Numbered from the stretch's first letter, positions 23,049-31,999 are shown. The stretch is DNA of 41,374 bases from Paractinoplanes toevensis (GCF_018332695.1 NZ_BOQN01000012.1:1-41374), one strand, 5' to 3'. Numbers and translations: made by a program. The notes: generated by a model not told the origin, from the sequence alone.

Positions 23049-24716
23049 TTACCAATCGCGAGCAATCCGGAGACGCTGGGTGAGGACGGAGGCCGGCATC
23101 GGCCGGCCGAAGTGGAATCCCTGCCCGTGGTCGCAGCCCAGGTCGCGCAGCAGGCGTTCCTGGCCGGGGGTTTCGATGCCCTCGGCGGTCACGGTCATGC
23201 CGAGCGCATGGCACAGGCCGACGGTGTGCCGCAGCACCTCGGTGACGGCCGGGGCGCCGGCGTCGGTGATGAACTCGGCGGCCAGTTTCGCCGTCGTGAC
23301 CGGCAGCCAGGACAGGGTGGCCAGGCTCGACCAGCCGGTGCCGAAATCGTCGAGGGCCAGGCGTACGCCCAGGTCTTTCAATTGCTGAAGGACCGCGTAG
23401 CCGTCGGTGAGCGCCGCGCTCTCGGTGATCTCCAGTTGGAGGTTGCCGGCCGGCAGGCCGGATCGATGCAGGATGTCGGCCACGTCGGCGGCGAGTGCCG
23501 GCTCACCGAGCTGCAGCGGCGAGAGGTTGACGCTGATCAGCAGGTCGTGGCCGGCCCGCCGCCACCGCGTGCCCTGACGGCAGGCCTGTTCGAGCAGGTG
23601 GCGGCCGAGCGGGCGGATCATGCCGGTGTGTTCGGCGAGGTTGATGAAGTCGGCCGGCAGGAGCAGACCGTCGGGTCGCTGCCAGCGGGCCAGCGTCTCG
23701 ACACCGATGATCACGCGGTCGGTGAGGCGGTAGAGCGGCTGATAGTGGGCGACGAACTCGCCGCTCGCCAAAGCGGACGGAAGCGCGGCGGCGAGGCGGT
23801 GGCGCCGGCGTTCGGCCTCGGCCCGGCCGCTCTCGAAGACGGCGTGATCGCGGCGGTCGCGGCGGGCCCAGCCGAGCGCGAGCCGGGCGTCGCGCAGCCA
23901 GTGGTCGGGGTCGGCGCCGGCGGTGCGGGCCTCGACGAGGCCGGCCGTCACGTCGATGTACAACGCGTGGCCGTCGAGCGGGAACGGCGACTGCAGGGCG
24001 CGGCGGCAACGGTCGGCCAGCTTGATCACGTCGTCGGGGCCGGCCGTGTCGACGACCAGGGCGAACTGGTCATCGCCGACATGGGCGAGCACGTGGTCGC
24101 CGGCCAGCCGGTGCGCGACCGCGGTGAGCAGCTTGGCGATGTTGTCCTGGCCGAGGGTGTCGGACAGCTCCGCGTACCGGTCGATGCTCAGCAGGCACAG
24201 CCCGACCCGGCCGGTGGTGATTCCGGCCAGGTGCCGGCGGAGGTGCTGCGCGTTGGGCAGACCGGTGGCCGGGTCGTGCAGCAGCGCGTCCTGCAGCCGC
24301 TGTTGCAGGTCGGTCTGCACCCGCCGCCAGTGGATCTTCTCCGAGCGGTTCATCTGCTCGGCGGCACCGACCGCCGCGTCGCGCTGGGCGGTGACGAATC
24401 CGGTCACCAGCGTCTCCAGCAGGGCCGGAACGCGGGTCGGGTTACCGTCCACAAACGACGGCAGCCGCTCGGCCAGCAGGCGCACGGTCATGCCGATCAC
24501 CGGCGGCGACGACATGCGCAGGTCGACCAGCTCGGCGCCGATGCGGTGGCCGACGGCCGGGTCGAACGGCTCGGCGCGCACCGCCGCGACCAGCTCCTCG
24601 AGCAGGTCGTGCAGGGCGGCTCGGGCGCGGGCGCGCACCCCCGGCACGAAGCCGGAGCGGGTCACCCCGCGCAGCCAATCGCCGGCGAGGGCCGCCAGAT
24701 CCGGCGTTTGCCCCAT
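23049..24716 (-). CDS. GGDEF-EAL protein with degenerate GGDEF and intact-looking EAL domain
   Basis: A 555-residue soluble protein. Residues 1-140 are helical and unrecognised and may be a sensor. The GGDEF domain (~145-295) has VGDDQ (213-217) in place of GGDEF and no RxxD inhibitory site, so it should not make c-di-GMP. The EAL domain (~308-550) keeps the catalytic set: E340 in ETL, SVNLSPLQL, ITES, DDFGTGWSSL, the Lys of KLAAEF, EGIET and QGFHFGRP. It probably hydrolyses c-di-GMP. KIDxxF is changed to KLAAEF, in which the catalytic Lys is kept. The gene starts 18 bases after the methyltransferase stop and is probably co-transcribed with it. The toxin operon follows on the same strand. Confidence 0.93.
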   Translation of the reverse strand: MGQTPDLAALAGDWLRGVTRSGFVPGVRARARAALHDLLEELVAAVRAEPFDPAVGHRIGAELVDLRMSSPPVIGMTVRLLAERLPSFVDGNPTRVPALLETLVTGFVTAQRDAAVGAAEQMNRSEKIHWRRVQTDLQQRLQDALLHDPATGLPNAQHLRRHLAGITTGRVGLCLLSIDRYAELSDTLGQDNIAKLLTAVAHRLAGDHVLAHVGDDQFALVVDTAGPDDVIKLADRCRRALQSPFPLDGHALYIDVTAGLVEARTAGADPDHWLRDARLALGWARRDRRDHAVFESGRAEAERRRHRLAAALPSALASGEFVAHYQPLYRLTDRVIIGVETLARWQRPDGLLLPADFINLAEHTGMIRPLGRHLLEQACRQGTRWRRAGHDLLISVNLSPLQLGEPALAADVADILHRSGLPAGNLQLEITESAALTDGYAVLQQLKDLGVRLALDDFGTGWSSLATLSWLPVTTAKLAAEFITDAGAPAVTEVLRHTVGLCHALGMTVTAEGIETPGQERLLRDLGCDHGQGFHFGRPMPASVLTQRLRIARDW

Positions 24717-24733
24717 GGGCTGCAGCCTTCCCC

Positions 24734-25543
24734 TCAGCGCTTGCGAGCCACGGCCACCAGCGCCGTCGGCTGCGGCGGATCGTCCGCCTCGTCGGGATCG
24801 GGATGCCAGTCGGCCGCACCCACCACCCCGGGCGGAACGATCTCGAAGTCGGACCCGATCAACTCGGTGACCTCCGCGGCATCGCGGATCACCACCGGAG
24901 TGGGTGTGCGTTCGTACAGCTTTCGCGCGCGTTCCTGCAGCTCCCGTCCCGCCGGGGTGACCTCCGGCCCGAGGTGCGAGACCACCAGGTAGCTGCCCGA
25001 CACCATCGCGTCGCCGAGCCGCTTCATGATGCCGGCCGGGTCGGCCGAGTCGGGGACGAAATGCAGGACGGCGACGGTCAGCACCGCGACCGGCTCGGCG
25101 AAATCCAGCAGTTGCAGCACATCCGGGTGGTAGAGAATCGTCTCCGGGTCGCGCAGATCGCCCTCGATCACCCGGGCGTAGGGGTTGTCGGCGAGAAGGC
25201 TGCGGCTCTGCTGCACGGCGATCGGATCAATATCCACATACATCACCCGGGCTGCCGGGTTGGCCTCCTGTGCCACCTCGTGCACGTTTCCGAGCGTCGG
25301 AATGCCCGACCCGATGTCCAGGAACTGCCGCACTCCGGCCTCGGCGAGCCACCGCACGGCCCGCCCGAGGAACGCCCGATTGGTCCGCGCCACCAGCCCG
25401 GCCTCGGGAAACGCGGCCTCGGCCCGATGCCAGAAGTCCCGGTCGACCGCGAAGTTGTGCACCCCGCCGAGCGCGTAGTCGTAGACCCGCGACGCATCCG
25501 GGACGGTTATATCGACACCTTCCGGCACCCACCCGTAAGCCAT
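24734..25543 (-). CDS. SAM-dependent methyltransferase, DUF574/PF04672 family
   Basis: A 269-residue class I methyltransferase of the actinomycete-specific family PF04672; the substrate is unknown. The opening VPEGVDITVPDASRVYDYALGGVHNFAVDRDF is the family signature. The SAM-binding motif is FLDIGSGIPT, followed by VMYVDIDPIAVQQSR and, for the third strand, VIEGDLRDPE; VLTVAVLHFV is the motif after it. The family usually begins a few residues before VPEGVD, so I chose ATG at 25543 (GGGCGG just upstream) over the in-frame ATG at 25570. A 13-bp inverted repeat sits just before this start. It lies upstream of, and is probably co-transcribed with, the GGDEF-EAL gene. The MpaB-type oxygenase gene diverges from it. 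Confidence 0.93.
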   Translation of the reverse strand: MAYGWVPEGVDITVPDASRVYDYALGGVHNFAVDRDFWHRAEAAFPEAGLVARTNRAFLGRAVRWLAEAGVRQFLDIGSGIPTLGNVHEVAQEANPAARVMYVDIDPIAVQQSRSLLADNPYARVIEGDLRDPETILYHPDVLQLLDFAEPVAVLTVAVLHFVPDSADPAGIMKRLGDAMVSGSYLVVSHLGPEVTPAGRELQERARKLYERTPTPVVIRDAAEVTELIGSDFEIVPPGVVGAADWHPDPDEADDPPQPTALVAVARKR

Positions 25544-25557
25544 CCGCCCATTCAAGT

Positions 25558-25570
25558 ATGCAAATTGCAT
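25558..25570. promoter_or_regulatory. Inverted repeat in the methyltransferase/oxygenase divergent region
   Basis: ATGCAA-A-TTGCAT is a perfect inverted repeat with one central base in an otherwise GC-rich context. It sits 15 bases upstream of the methyltransferase start and about 40 bases from the -10 of the divergent oxygenase gene. An operator is plausible; no regulator can be named. Confidence 0.35.
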
Positions 25571-25610
25571 CAGGACAACCGGCCGAGTGGGTCCGGCACC
25601 GGGCGGAGCT

Positions 25611-25616
25611 TATCGT
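25611..25616 (+). promoter_or_regulatory. -10 element of the oxygenase gene
   Basis: TATCGT is six bases before the ATG at 25623. CGAGGT fills the gap and could also serve as a weak ribosome site on a longer transcript. Confidence 0.4.
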
Positions 25617-25622
25617 CGAGGT

Positions 25623-26762
25623 ATGACCACGCCCACCCGCTTCGCCGCCGACAAGCGGTGGAGTGAGAAGGCCGCCCGCCCGCTGCGGATCTTCGCGGGA
25701 CCGGGAGCCCGGCCGACCGAGGACGAGCTGGCCGCCCTGCGGACCGGCCTGACCCGACGGGACGAGCCGGCCGCGGCGCTGGTCAACGCCGTACGCGAAA
25801 CGCCCGGCCTGGCCATCCGCGACCTGCACCGGGCCCTCGCCGCCGGACCCACCGCCGACGCCCCCGAGCCGTTCCGGTCGTTCTTCGACCTGGTCACGCA
25901 GCGGCCGGCGTGGGTCGACGACCGGCTGCTGGCCCGCGGGGCCGAGGCCTGCCGCGCCTTCGGGATGGACGCCGGCCTGGTCCTGGCCTACGGTTCGCTG
26001 CTCGGCGGCTACCGCACGGCGGCCGCCCTTGAGCCGCTGGTCCGCACCGGCCGGCTGACCGGCGGCGAGACCCTGCGCCGGATCAAGGAGACGTCGATCT
26101 GGTGGCGCGCGGTGACCGCGCCCGGCGGCCTCGCCCCCGACGGCGAGGGGTTCCGGCTCTCCATCCACGTGCGGGTCATGCACGCCCTGGTCAACGCCCA
26201 GCTGGAGGCCGACCCGACCTGGGACTGGTCCGGGCGCGGCATGCCCATCAACCAGTACGACCAGGCCAGCACCCTGGGCGTGTTCAGCACCAGCTTCCTG
26301 ATGCATCTGCGCCTGCTCGGCGTACGCGTCTCCGGCCCGGACGCCGCGGCGGTGATGCACCTGTGGTCGTACGTCGGCTGGTTGATGGGCGTCGAAGACG
26401 CCTGGCTTCCGCGCACCGAGCGGGCGGGCCGTCGCCTGCTGTACCACTTCCTCTCGAACGACCCGCCGCCCGACGCCAACTCGGTCGCCCTGGCCAGGGC
26501 CCTGATCGAGATGACGGACGATCGGTGGGAGCGCGAGCGCGCCCTCTCGGTGAGCACCTGGCTGCTGGGCCGGCACGCCATGCGCGACCTGGGCCTCCCC
26601 TATCGCCTCCCGTGGTACGGCCTGACCCGGGTGGCGGCGAACCTGCTGGTCAGCCAGGGCCTCGGTCGCCTGCCGGGCGGCCGGAAGCTCCTGCTGGCCC
26701 GCGGCGAACGCCAGGCGCGCGCCCAGTTCGCGAGATGGGATGAGCGGGCTCGGTTTCACTAA
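25623..26762 (+). CDS. Oxygenase MpaB family protein (DUF2236, latex-clearing-protein-like)
   Basis: A 379-residue, largely helical protein of the DUF2236 family, which includes the heme-dependent rubber oxygenase Lcp and the fungal mycophenolate enzyme MpaB. The substrate is unknown here. Family blocks visible are AGLVLAYGSLLGGYRTAAALEPLVRTGRL, the arginine/threonine segment RRIKETSIWWRAV, the histidine helix RVMHALVNAQL and the QYDQASTLGVFSTSFL helix with LWSYVGWLMGVEDAWLP. The His and Arg in these segments are the likely heme contacts by analogy to Lcp. No signal peptide is seen, so it is probably cytoplasmic, unlike secreted Lcp. A PAS-GGDEF gene follows 32 bases downstream and may be in the same transcript. 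Confidence 0.9.
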   Translation: MTTPTRFAADKRWSEKAARPLRIFAGPGARPTEDELAALRTGLTRRDEPAAALVNAVRETPGLAIRDLHRALAAGPTADAPEPFRSFFDLVTQRPAWVDDRLLARGAEACRAFGMDAGLVLAYGSLLGGYRTAAALEPLVRTGRLTGGETLRRIKETSIWWRAVTAPGGLAPDGEGFRLSIHVRVMHALVNAQLEADPTWDWSGRGMPINQYDQASTLGVFSTSFLMHLRLLGVRVSGPDAAAVMHLWSYVGWLMGVEDAWLPRTERAGRRLLYHFLSNDPPPDANSVALARALIEMTDDRWERERALSVSTWLLGRHAMRDLGLPYRLPWYGLTRVAANLLVSQGLGRLPGGRKLLLARGERQARAQFARWDERARFH

Positions 26763-26794
26763 AGGTGCGAGACGGTTGGCCGATAGGCCGGGGC

Positions 26795-28369
26795 ATGGCA
26801 ACACTGGCAATGGCGGCGCTGTTCGCCGTCGCCATCCTCATCGCGGCGTCCCTCACGGTGATCGCGTGGCGGCGCCGGCGCGAGGGCGCCGGTTTCGCCG
26901 CCATCGCCGCGATCGCCGCCGGCGCGACCTGGTGGTCGCTGGCCACCACGATTCCGCTGTTCAGTCGCGACCCCACCGTGGTGATGGTGGCCATCTCGCT
27001 GCTGTACCCCGGCGTCTACCTGGTGGTGGGCGGCTGGTGGGCGACCTCTCGCGCGCTGACGAACCGGTTCTGGCGGCTCGATCGGCGCAGTGCGCTCCTG
27101 CTGAGCATCGAACCGGCGCTGGCCACGATCGCGATCATCACCAACCCCTGGCATCACCTGTTCATCGAGCACGTCCAGCCCACCGCGATCGACGGCGCCT
27201 ACGCCGCGACGTTCGGCCCGCTGTTCTGGGTGCACACCGTCTACTGCTACGTCCTGGTCGTGATCTCGGCGGTCACGGTGTTCCGGATGTACATCCGGCA
27301 GACCGGCCGGTACCGCGGCTACCTGCTCGCGATCATCGCGCTCCTCCCCGCGTCGGTGATCAACCTGACCGGCATCCTGGCCGGTGGGCGCCTCGTCGAC
27401 CTGACCGCGTGCGGCTTCGCGCTGAGCGCCCCGACCATGTACTGGGTGGCCCGGCACTCCACGCCGGCGCTCGCCCCGGTGGTGCACCGCGAGGTCTTCC
27501 AGAACATGACCGACCCGGTCCTGGTCATCGACCCCGCGCACCGGCTCGTCGAGGCCAACCCGGCGGCGGCCGGCCTGCTCGCCCGGCTCGGGATCTCCGA
27601 CGACGACGTGGCCCGCAACATCGAGGTGCTGCTGAGCCAGCTGCCCGAGAACGCCGAGGGCGATTACGTCCTGCGCAACGTGCGCGGTGTCGGCATGGAC
27701 CTCAACGTCCGGGTGAGCCCGCTGCTCAGCCGCAACGGTGAGCCGGCCGGTTCCATCCTGGTCGCCCACGACATCACCGAGCAGACCCGGCAGACCGAGC
27801 AGCTGCGCATGCAGCTCGCCACGATCGAGGCACTGCAGGCCAGCCTGGCCGAGCAGGCCGCCCGGGACTACCTGACCGGCCTCTACAACCGCCGGCATCT
27901 GATGACCGAGCTGGCCTCGGCGCTGGAGGGCGGAACCGGGTTCACCTTCGTGCTGCTGGACATCGACTTCTTCAAGAAGATCAACGATGAGTACGGCCAC
28001 AACACCGGCGACGACGTGCTGGTCAACGTGGCAAGCCGGTTGATCAGCACGCTACGACCGGGTGACGTGGCCGCCCGCTACGGCGGCGAGGAGTTCGCGC
28101 TGCTGCTGCACGGCCTGTCCGCTGGGGAGGCGACGGCCTGGGTGGACGGCCTGCGGCACGCGGTCGCGTCGACGCCGATGCGGGTCAACGACGCCGACGT
28201 CGCGGTGACCTTCAGTGCCGGAGTGGCCGCCGGCGACGGTTACCGCTGCCCGGTGAGCCTGATCGACGACGCCGACCAGGCGCTTTACGTGGCCAAGGCG
28301 AACGGCCGGAACCGGGTGGAACAGGCCACCCGGCATCTCGCCCGCGGGGTCAGCGCAGCCAGGCCGTGA
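26795..28369 (+). CDS. 7TM-PAS-GGDEF diguanylate cyclase
   Basis: A 524-residue membrane enzyme that makes c-di-GMP from two GTP. The N-terminal ~225 residues contain about seven membrane helices of the type found at the start of 7TM histidine kinases, presumably the sensor. A PAS domain (~232-330) and a short helical linker (331-357) follow. The GGDEF domain (~358-515) has intact GGEEF (430-434) and the inhibitory-site motif RPGD (421-424), exactly five residues before it, so product feedback is expected. ATG 26795 is chosen over an in-frame start at 26765 because the first helix begins there. In actinomycetes c-di-GMP controls development through BldD. The 3' end overlaps the convergent hydrolase gene by 20 bases. 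Confidence 0.94.
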   Translation: MATLAMAALFAVAILIAASLTVIAWRRRREGAGFAAIAAIAAGATWWSLATTIPLFSRDPTVVMVAISLLYPGVYLVVGGWWATSRALTNRFWRLDRRSALLLSIEPALATIAIITNPWHHLFIEHVQPTAIDGAYAATFGPLFWVHTVYCYVLVVISAVTVFRMYIRQTGRYRGYLLAIIALLPASVINLTGILAGGRLVDLTACGFALSAPTMYWVARHSTPALAPVVHREVFQNMTDPVLVIDPAHRLVEANPAAAGLLARLGISDDDVARNIEVLLSQLPENAEGDYVLRNVRGVGMDLNVRVSPLLSRNGEPAGSILVAHDITEQTRQTEQLRMQLATIEALQASLAEQAARDYLTGLYNRRHLMTELASALEGGTGFTFVLLDIDFFKKINDEYGHNTGDDVLVNVASRLISTLRPGDVAARYGGEEFALLLHGLSAGEATAWVDGLRHAVASTPMRVNDADVAVTFSAGVAAGDGYRCPVSLIDDADQALYVAKANGRNRVEQATRHLARGVSAARP

Positions 28370-29216
28370 GGCGCTCGATCGTGCGGATCGCGGCCGGGTC
28401 ACCGGTCTCGTTGAGATAGCCGTGCGCGGTCCCCCGCTCCCGGACCACCGTCACGTCGACGCCGGCCAAGGCCAGCTCGGCGGCAAAACCCTCGCCGGAC
28501 ATGCGCAGGCGGTCCGCTTCCGCATTGATGATGTACGTCGGGGAAAGCCCACGCAGACCATGACCCGCCGGGTAGACATACGGATCGTCCAGTGACCCGC
28601 CGGCATAGTTCTCGTTGATCGCCTTCATCGCCGCCGGCGGGAACGTCAGGAACGCCGGCGGCCCCGCCAGCATCGCCCCCAGCTCCTCATCGGCTTCCGG
28701 CACGTCGGCATGCAACACCGGATAAACCAGGAAAACCGAAGCCGGCCGTACGCCGTCCCGGTCCCGCAGCCGCATCGCCGCGCCGGCGGCCAGGTTGCCA
28801 CCCGCGCTGGCACCCCCGATCGACACCCGTCCCGGGTCCGCACCGAGCGGCCCCGCGGTCGCGACGGCCCAGTCGAACGCGGCCACGACCTGCAACGACG
28901 CCACCGGAAAGCGAGCCCGCGGAGCGTCCGAGACGGGCGGCGGAGGCAGCGGCGCATCAGGCCCCGGCCCACCGGGCGGCATCAGCAGCGGAACCGCGTC
29001 GAGCGGCGCCAGCGTGTAATCCACCGACACCACCGCGACCCCACGCTCGGCCAGCTCCCGCCCGACCTGATCAGCCTCCGGCATGTCGAGGTCGCCGAAC
29101 ATGAACGCCCCGCCGTGCATCCAGACCAGCGCAGTCCCGCCCGGAGCCGTCGGCCGATAGGCCCGAACCCGGAACCCGTATCCCCCGGCCTCGAGCGCAA
29201 CCTCGTCGATCTTCAC
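28350..29216 (-). CDS. Alpha/beta hydrolase of the hormone-sensitive-lipase family
   Basis: A 288-residue cytoplasmic esterase-like protein; the substrate is unknown. The oxyanion motif HGGAF is at 34-38, and the nucleophile elbow GGASAGG gives Ser137. The acid residue is the Asp in NAEADRLR, and the final His is in GTAHGYL. An unusual Pro-rich insertion (about residues 80-103, PGGPGPDAPLPPPPVSDAPR) stands where most relatives have a short PEHPFPAAL-like segment. It may be disordered or reshape the entrance. GTG at 29216 is preceded by TACGCT with six bases between, so the message is probably leaderless. The 3' end overlaps the diguanylate cyclase gene by 20 bases. Confidence 0.92.
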   Translation of the reverse strand: MKIDEVALEAGGYGFRVRAYRPTAPGGTALVWMHGGAFMFGDLDMPEADQVGRELAERGVAVVSVDYTLAPLDAVPLLMPPGGPGPDAPLPPPPVSDAPRARFPVASLQVVAAFDWAVATAGPLGADPGRVSIGGASAGGNLAAGAAMRLRDRDGVRPASVFLVYPVLHADVPEADEELGAMLAGPPAFLTFPPAAMKAINENYAGGSLDDPYVYPAGHGLRGLSPTYIINAEADRLRMSGEGFAAELALAGVDVTVVRERGTAHGYLNETGDPAAIRTIERLTAWLR

Positions 29217-29222
29217 CGACTC

Positions 29223-29228
29223 AGCGTA
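29223..29228 (-). promoter_or_regulatory. -10 element of the alpha/beta hydrolase gene (leaderless)
   Basis: TACGCT on the minus strand is followed by six bases and the GTG at 29216. No ribosome site is present. Confidence 0.4.
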
Positions 29229-29302
29229 TCCAGCCTGCTCAGTCGGTGCTGAGCCCGCTCAGCACGATCCTGGTCGGTGAGCAGCGACGAGTCTGTCGAG
29301 AA

Positions 29303-30457
29303 TCAGTCCTTCAGGAGTTGCCGCGCCATCACGATGCGCTGGACCTGGTTCGTACCCTCGTAGATCTGGGTGATCTTGGCGTCGCGCATCATGCGCTCGA
29401 CCGGGTAGTCGCGGGTGTAGCCGTACCCGCCGAGGAGCTGGACCGCGTCGGTGGTGATCTCCATGGCGGCGTCGGAGGCGAAGCATTTCGCCGCCGCGCC
29501 GAAGTAGGTCAGGTCGGGGTCGTTGCGCTCGCTCTTGCCGGCCGCCGCGTAGGTCAGCTGCCGCGCCGCCTCGAGCTTCATGCCCATGTCGGCCAGCATG
29601 AACTGGATGCCCTGGAAGTCGGCGATCGACTTGCCGAACTGCTTGCGCTCCTTGACGTAGCCCTTGGCGAAGTCGAGCGCGCCCTGGGCGATGCCGATGG
29701 CCTGGGCCGCGATGGTGACCCGGGTGTGGTCGAGCGTCTGCATGGCGGTCGCGAAGCCGGTGCCCTCGGCGCCGATGATCCGGCTGGCCGGGATGCGTAC
29801 GTTGTCGAAGTAGACCTCTCGGGTCGGCGAGCCCTTGATGCCGAGCTTCTTCTCCGGCGCCCCGAACGAGACGCCCTCATCCGACTTCTCCACGACGAAA
29901 GCGGAGATCCCCCGAGACCGCAAGGAAGGGTCGGTCACCGCGAACACCGTGTAGAACTCGGAGACGCCGGCGTTGGTGATCCACCGCTTGACGCCGTTGA
30001 GCACCCAGAAGTCACCGTCGCGCACGGCCCGCGTGGTCATCGAGGCGGCGTCCGAGCCGGCCTCGGGCTCGGACAGGCAGTAGGAGAACATCGCCTCGCC
30101 GGAGGCGACCTTCGGCAGGTAGGCCTGCTTGATCTCGTCCGAGCCGGAGAGAATCAGCGGCAGCGAGCCGAGCTTGTTGACCGCGGGGATCAGCGACGAC
30201 GAGGCACAGGCCCGTGCCACCTCCTCGATCACGATCGCGGTGGCCAGGGCGTCCGCGCCGGCACCGCCGTACTCGACGGGGATGTGCGGGGCGTGGAAGT
30301 CGGAGGCGCGGAGGGCGTCGTAGGACGCCTTGGGGAACTCGCCGGTCTCGTCGGCCTCGGCGGCGTTGGGCGCCACTCGCGCGTCGCAGACCTCGCGCAC
30401 CGCGGCGCGGATGGTCTCGTGGTCCTCCGGCAGCCGGTAGACGTCGAACTCAGACAT
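29303..30457 (-). CDS. Acyl-CoA dehydrogenase (FadE25-like)
   Basis: A 384-residue flavoenzyme that oxidises acyl-CoA to trans-2-enoyl-CoA in fatty-acid or branched-chain degradation. FAD- and substrate-binding blocks are all visible: YCLSEPEAGSDA (126-137), WITNAG (159-164), ERKQFGKSI (270-278) and QLLGGYGYTRDYPVERMMRDAKI. The catalytic base is Glu367 in IYEGTNQVQR. Similarity and position near purE-purK suggest the FadE25 group of mycobacteria (from memory). ATG 30457 is preferred over an in-frame ATG at 30475 because AAAGGG lies just upstream and homologues begin there. A TAACAT hexamer at about 30494-30499 could be its -10. The UDP-sugar dehydrogenase gene diverges from it. Confidence 0.95.
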   Translation of the reverse strand: MSEFDVYRLPEDHETIRAAVREVCDARVAPNAAEADETGEFPKASYDALRASDFHAPHIPVEYGGAGADALATAIVIEEVARACASSSLIPAVNKLGSLPLILSGSDEIKQAYLPKVASGEAMFSYCLSEPEAGSDAASMTTRAVRDGDFWVLNGVKRWITNAGVSEFYTVFAVTDPSLRSRGISAFVVEKSDEGVSFGAPEKKLGIKGSPTREVYFDNVRIPASRIIGAEGTGFATAMQTLDHTRVTIAAQAIGIAQGALDFAKGYVKERKQFGKSIADFQGIQFMLADMGMKLEAARQLTYAAAGKSERNDPDLTYFGAAAKCFASDAAMEITTDAVQLLGGYGYTRDYPVERMMRDAKITQIYEGTNQVQRIVMARQLLKD

Positions 30458-30546
30458 GACGGTGGCCCTTTCCATCGGCGATTCCCCGCCGCTATGTTAC
30501 TGGCGCGTAGCGCTCGCCCACCAGAGGCCGGATCGTTAACCGGGAT

Positions 30547-31914
30547 GTGACACTTCCCCGCCTGTCGTTCCTGGGTACCGGCTATCTGGGCGCGACGTAC
30601 GCCATCTGCTTCGCCGAGCTCGGATACGAGGTTCTCGGCGTCGACGTCGACGACGTCAAGATAGCCACGCTGGCGTCCGGCCGGGTGCCGTTCCACGAGC
30701 CCGGCCTCGACGACCTGCTGCGCCGCAACCTGGCCGCCGGGCGGTTGCGCTTCAGCACCTCCTACGAGGAGGCCGCCGAGTTCGCCGACGTGCACTTCAT
30801 CTGCGTGGGCACGCCACAGCGAGCGGACGGCATGAGCGCCGACCTGACGTACGTCGAAAGCGCCGTCACCAATCTCGCCCCGCTGTTACGCCGCCGGGCC
30901 TTGATCGTCGGCAAATCGACCGTGCCGGTCGGCACGGCTACCTGGGTGGAACAGCTGGTCGCCAAGCTGATCGACCCCGCGCTGGGCGTCGAGGTGGCCT
31001 GGTCGCCGGAGTTCCTCCAGGAGGGGTACGCCGTCGAGGACGTGCTCCGGCCCAATCGGATCGTGGCCGGCATCCGGTCGGAGTGGGCCAACGAGCTGTT
31101 CCGGGCCGCTCACAAGGGCGTCTTCGACCTGGCCGCCACCGAGGACCGCGACGTTCCGCTGGTAGTGACCGATTTCGCGACGGCCGAGCTGGTCAAGGTG
31201 GCCGCGAACGCGTTCCTGGCCACGAAGATCAGCTTCATCAACGCGATGGCCGAGGTCTGCGAGGTCGCCGGCGCCGACGTCACCCAGCTGGCCCGGGCGA
31301 TCGGCTACGACCCGCGGATCGGCAACCGGTTCCTGCAGGCCGGGCTCGGTTTCGGCGGCGGCTGCCTCCCCAAGGACATCCGGGCCTTCCAGGCCCGGGC
31401 GCAGGAACTGGGCGCCGGCGAGGCGGTGCGCTTCCTGCACGAGGTCGATCTGATCAACACCCGGCGCCGGGGCCGGGTGCTGCAGATGGCGGCCGAGCTG
31501 CTGGAACGGCCGTCCGGCCCGGCCGGGCCGAACCTTTCCGGCACGACGGTGGCGGTGCTGGGCGCGGCGTTCAAGCCCAATTCCGATGACGTACGGGACG
31601 CGCCCAGTCTCGCGGCCGCGGCGGCGCTGGCGGCGGCCGGTGCGCAGGTTCGGGTGTACGACCCGCAGGCCATGGAGAACGCCCGCCGCGCGCAACCGCA
31701 CCTCACCTACGCGCCGACTCTCGACGCCGCCGTCGCGGACGTCGCGCTGGTGGTGGTCGCCACCGAGTGGGCCGAGTTCCGCAACGCCGACCCCGTCCTG
31801 CTCGGCGGCCTGGTCGCGGCCCGCCGGATCATCGACGGCCGGAATTGCCTGGATCCGGCCCAGTGGTCCCGGGCCGGGTGGACCTATCGGGGGATGGGTC
31901 GCCCACCCGCGTAA
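30547..31914 (+). CDS. UDP-glucose/GDP-mannose dehydrogenase family protein
   Basis: A 455-residue NAD-dependent four-electron dehydrogenase that converts a nucleotide-sugar alcohol to the uronate. Rossmann motif GTGYLG (10-15), then VDVDDVKI (32-39), FHEPGLDDLL, ICVGTPQ and GKSTVPVGT are present. The active-site cysteine is Cys273 in GGGCLPKD, and the C-terminal domain has the LGAAFKPNSDDVRDAPSL block. This pattern fits UDP-glucose 6-dehydrogenase best, giving UDP-glucuronate for surface glycans, though GDP-mannose as substrate cannot be excluded. GTG 30547 is the start; GGGA lies upstream. It stands alone between a divergent acyl-CoA dehydrogenase gene and the giant membrane-protein gene. 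Confidence 0.93.
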   Translation: MTLPRLSFLGTGYLGATYAICFAELGYEVLGVDVDDVKIATLASGRVPFHEPGLDDLLRRNLAAGRLRFSTSYEEAAEFADVHFICVGTPQRADGMSADLTYVESAVTNLAPLLRRRALIVGKSTVPVGTATWVEQLVAKLIDPALGVEVAWSPEFLQEGYAVEDVLRPNRIVAGIRSEWANELFRAAHKGVFDLAATEDRDVPLVVTDFATAELVKVAANAFLATKISFINAMAEVCEVAGADVTQLARAIGYDPRIGNRFLQAGLGFGGGCLPKDIRAFQARAQELGAGEAVRFLHEVDLINTRRRGRVLQMAAELLERPSGPAGPNLSGTTVAVLGAAFKPNSDDVRDAPSLAAAAALAAAGAQVRVYDPQAMENARRAQPHLTYAPTLDAAVADVALVVVATEWAEFRNADPVLLGGLVAARRIIDGRNCLDPAQWSRAGWTYRGMGRPPA

Positions 31915-31999
31915 CAAGGTCGGCGGCGTTTCGCGCCCGTTTCCATAGATCTCCGCCCGCATGAGCCTGTTCTAATGAGGTGTCGTACCGGCATGCTCT

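Noticed and set aside
25227..26810. A 527-codon minus-strand frame opposite the MpaB-type gene
   Set aside because: No motif, low-complexity composition, and it overlaps both the DUF574 methyltransferase and the oxygenase genes.
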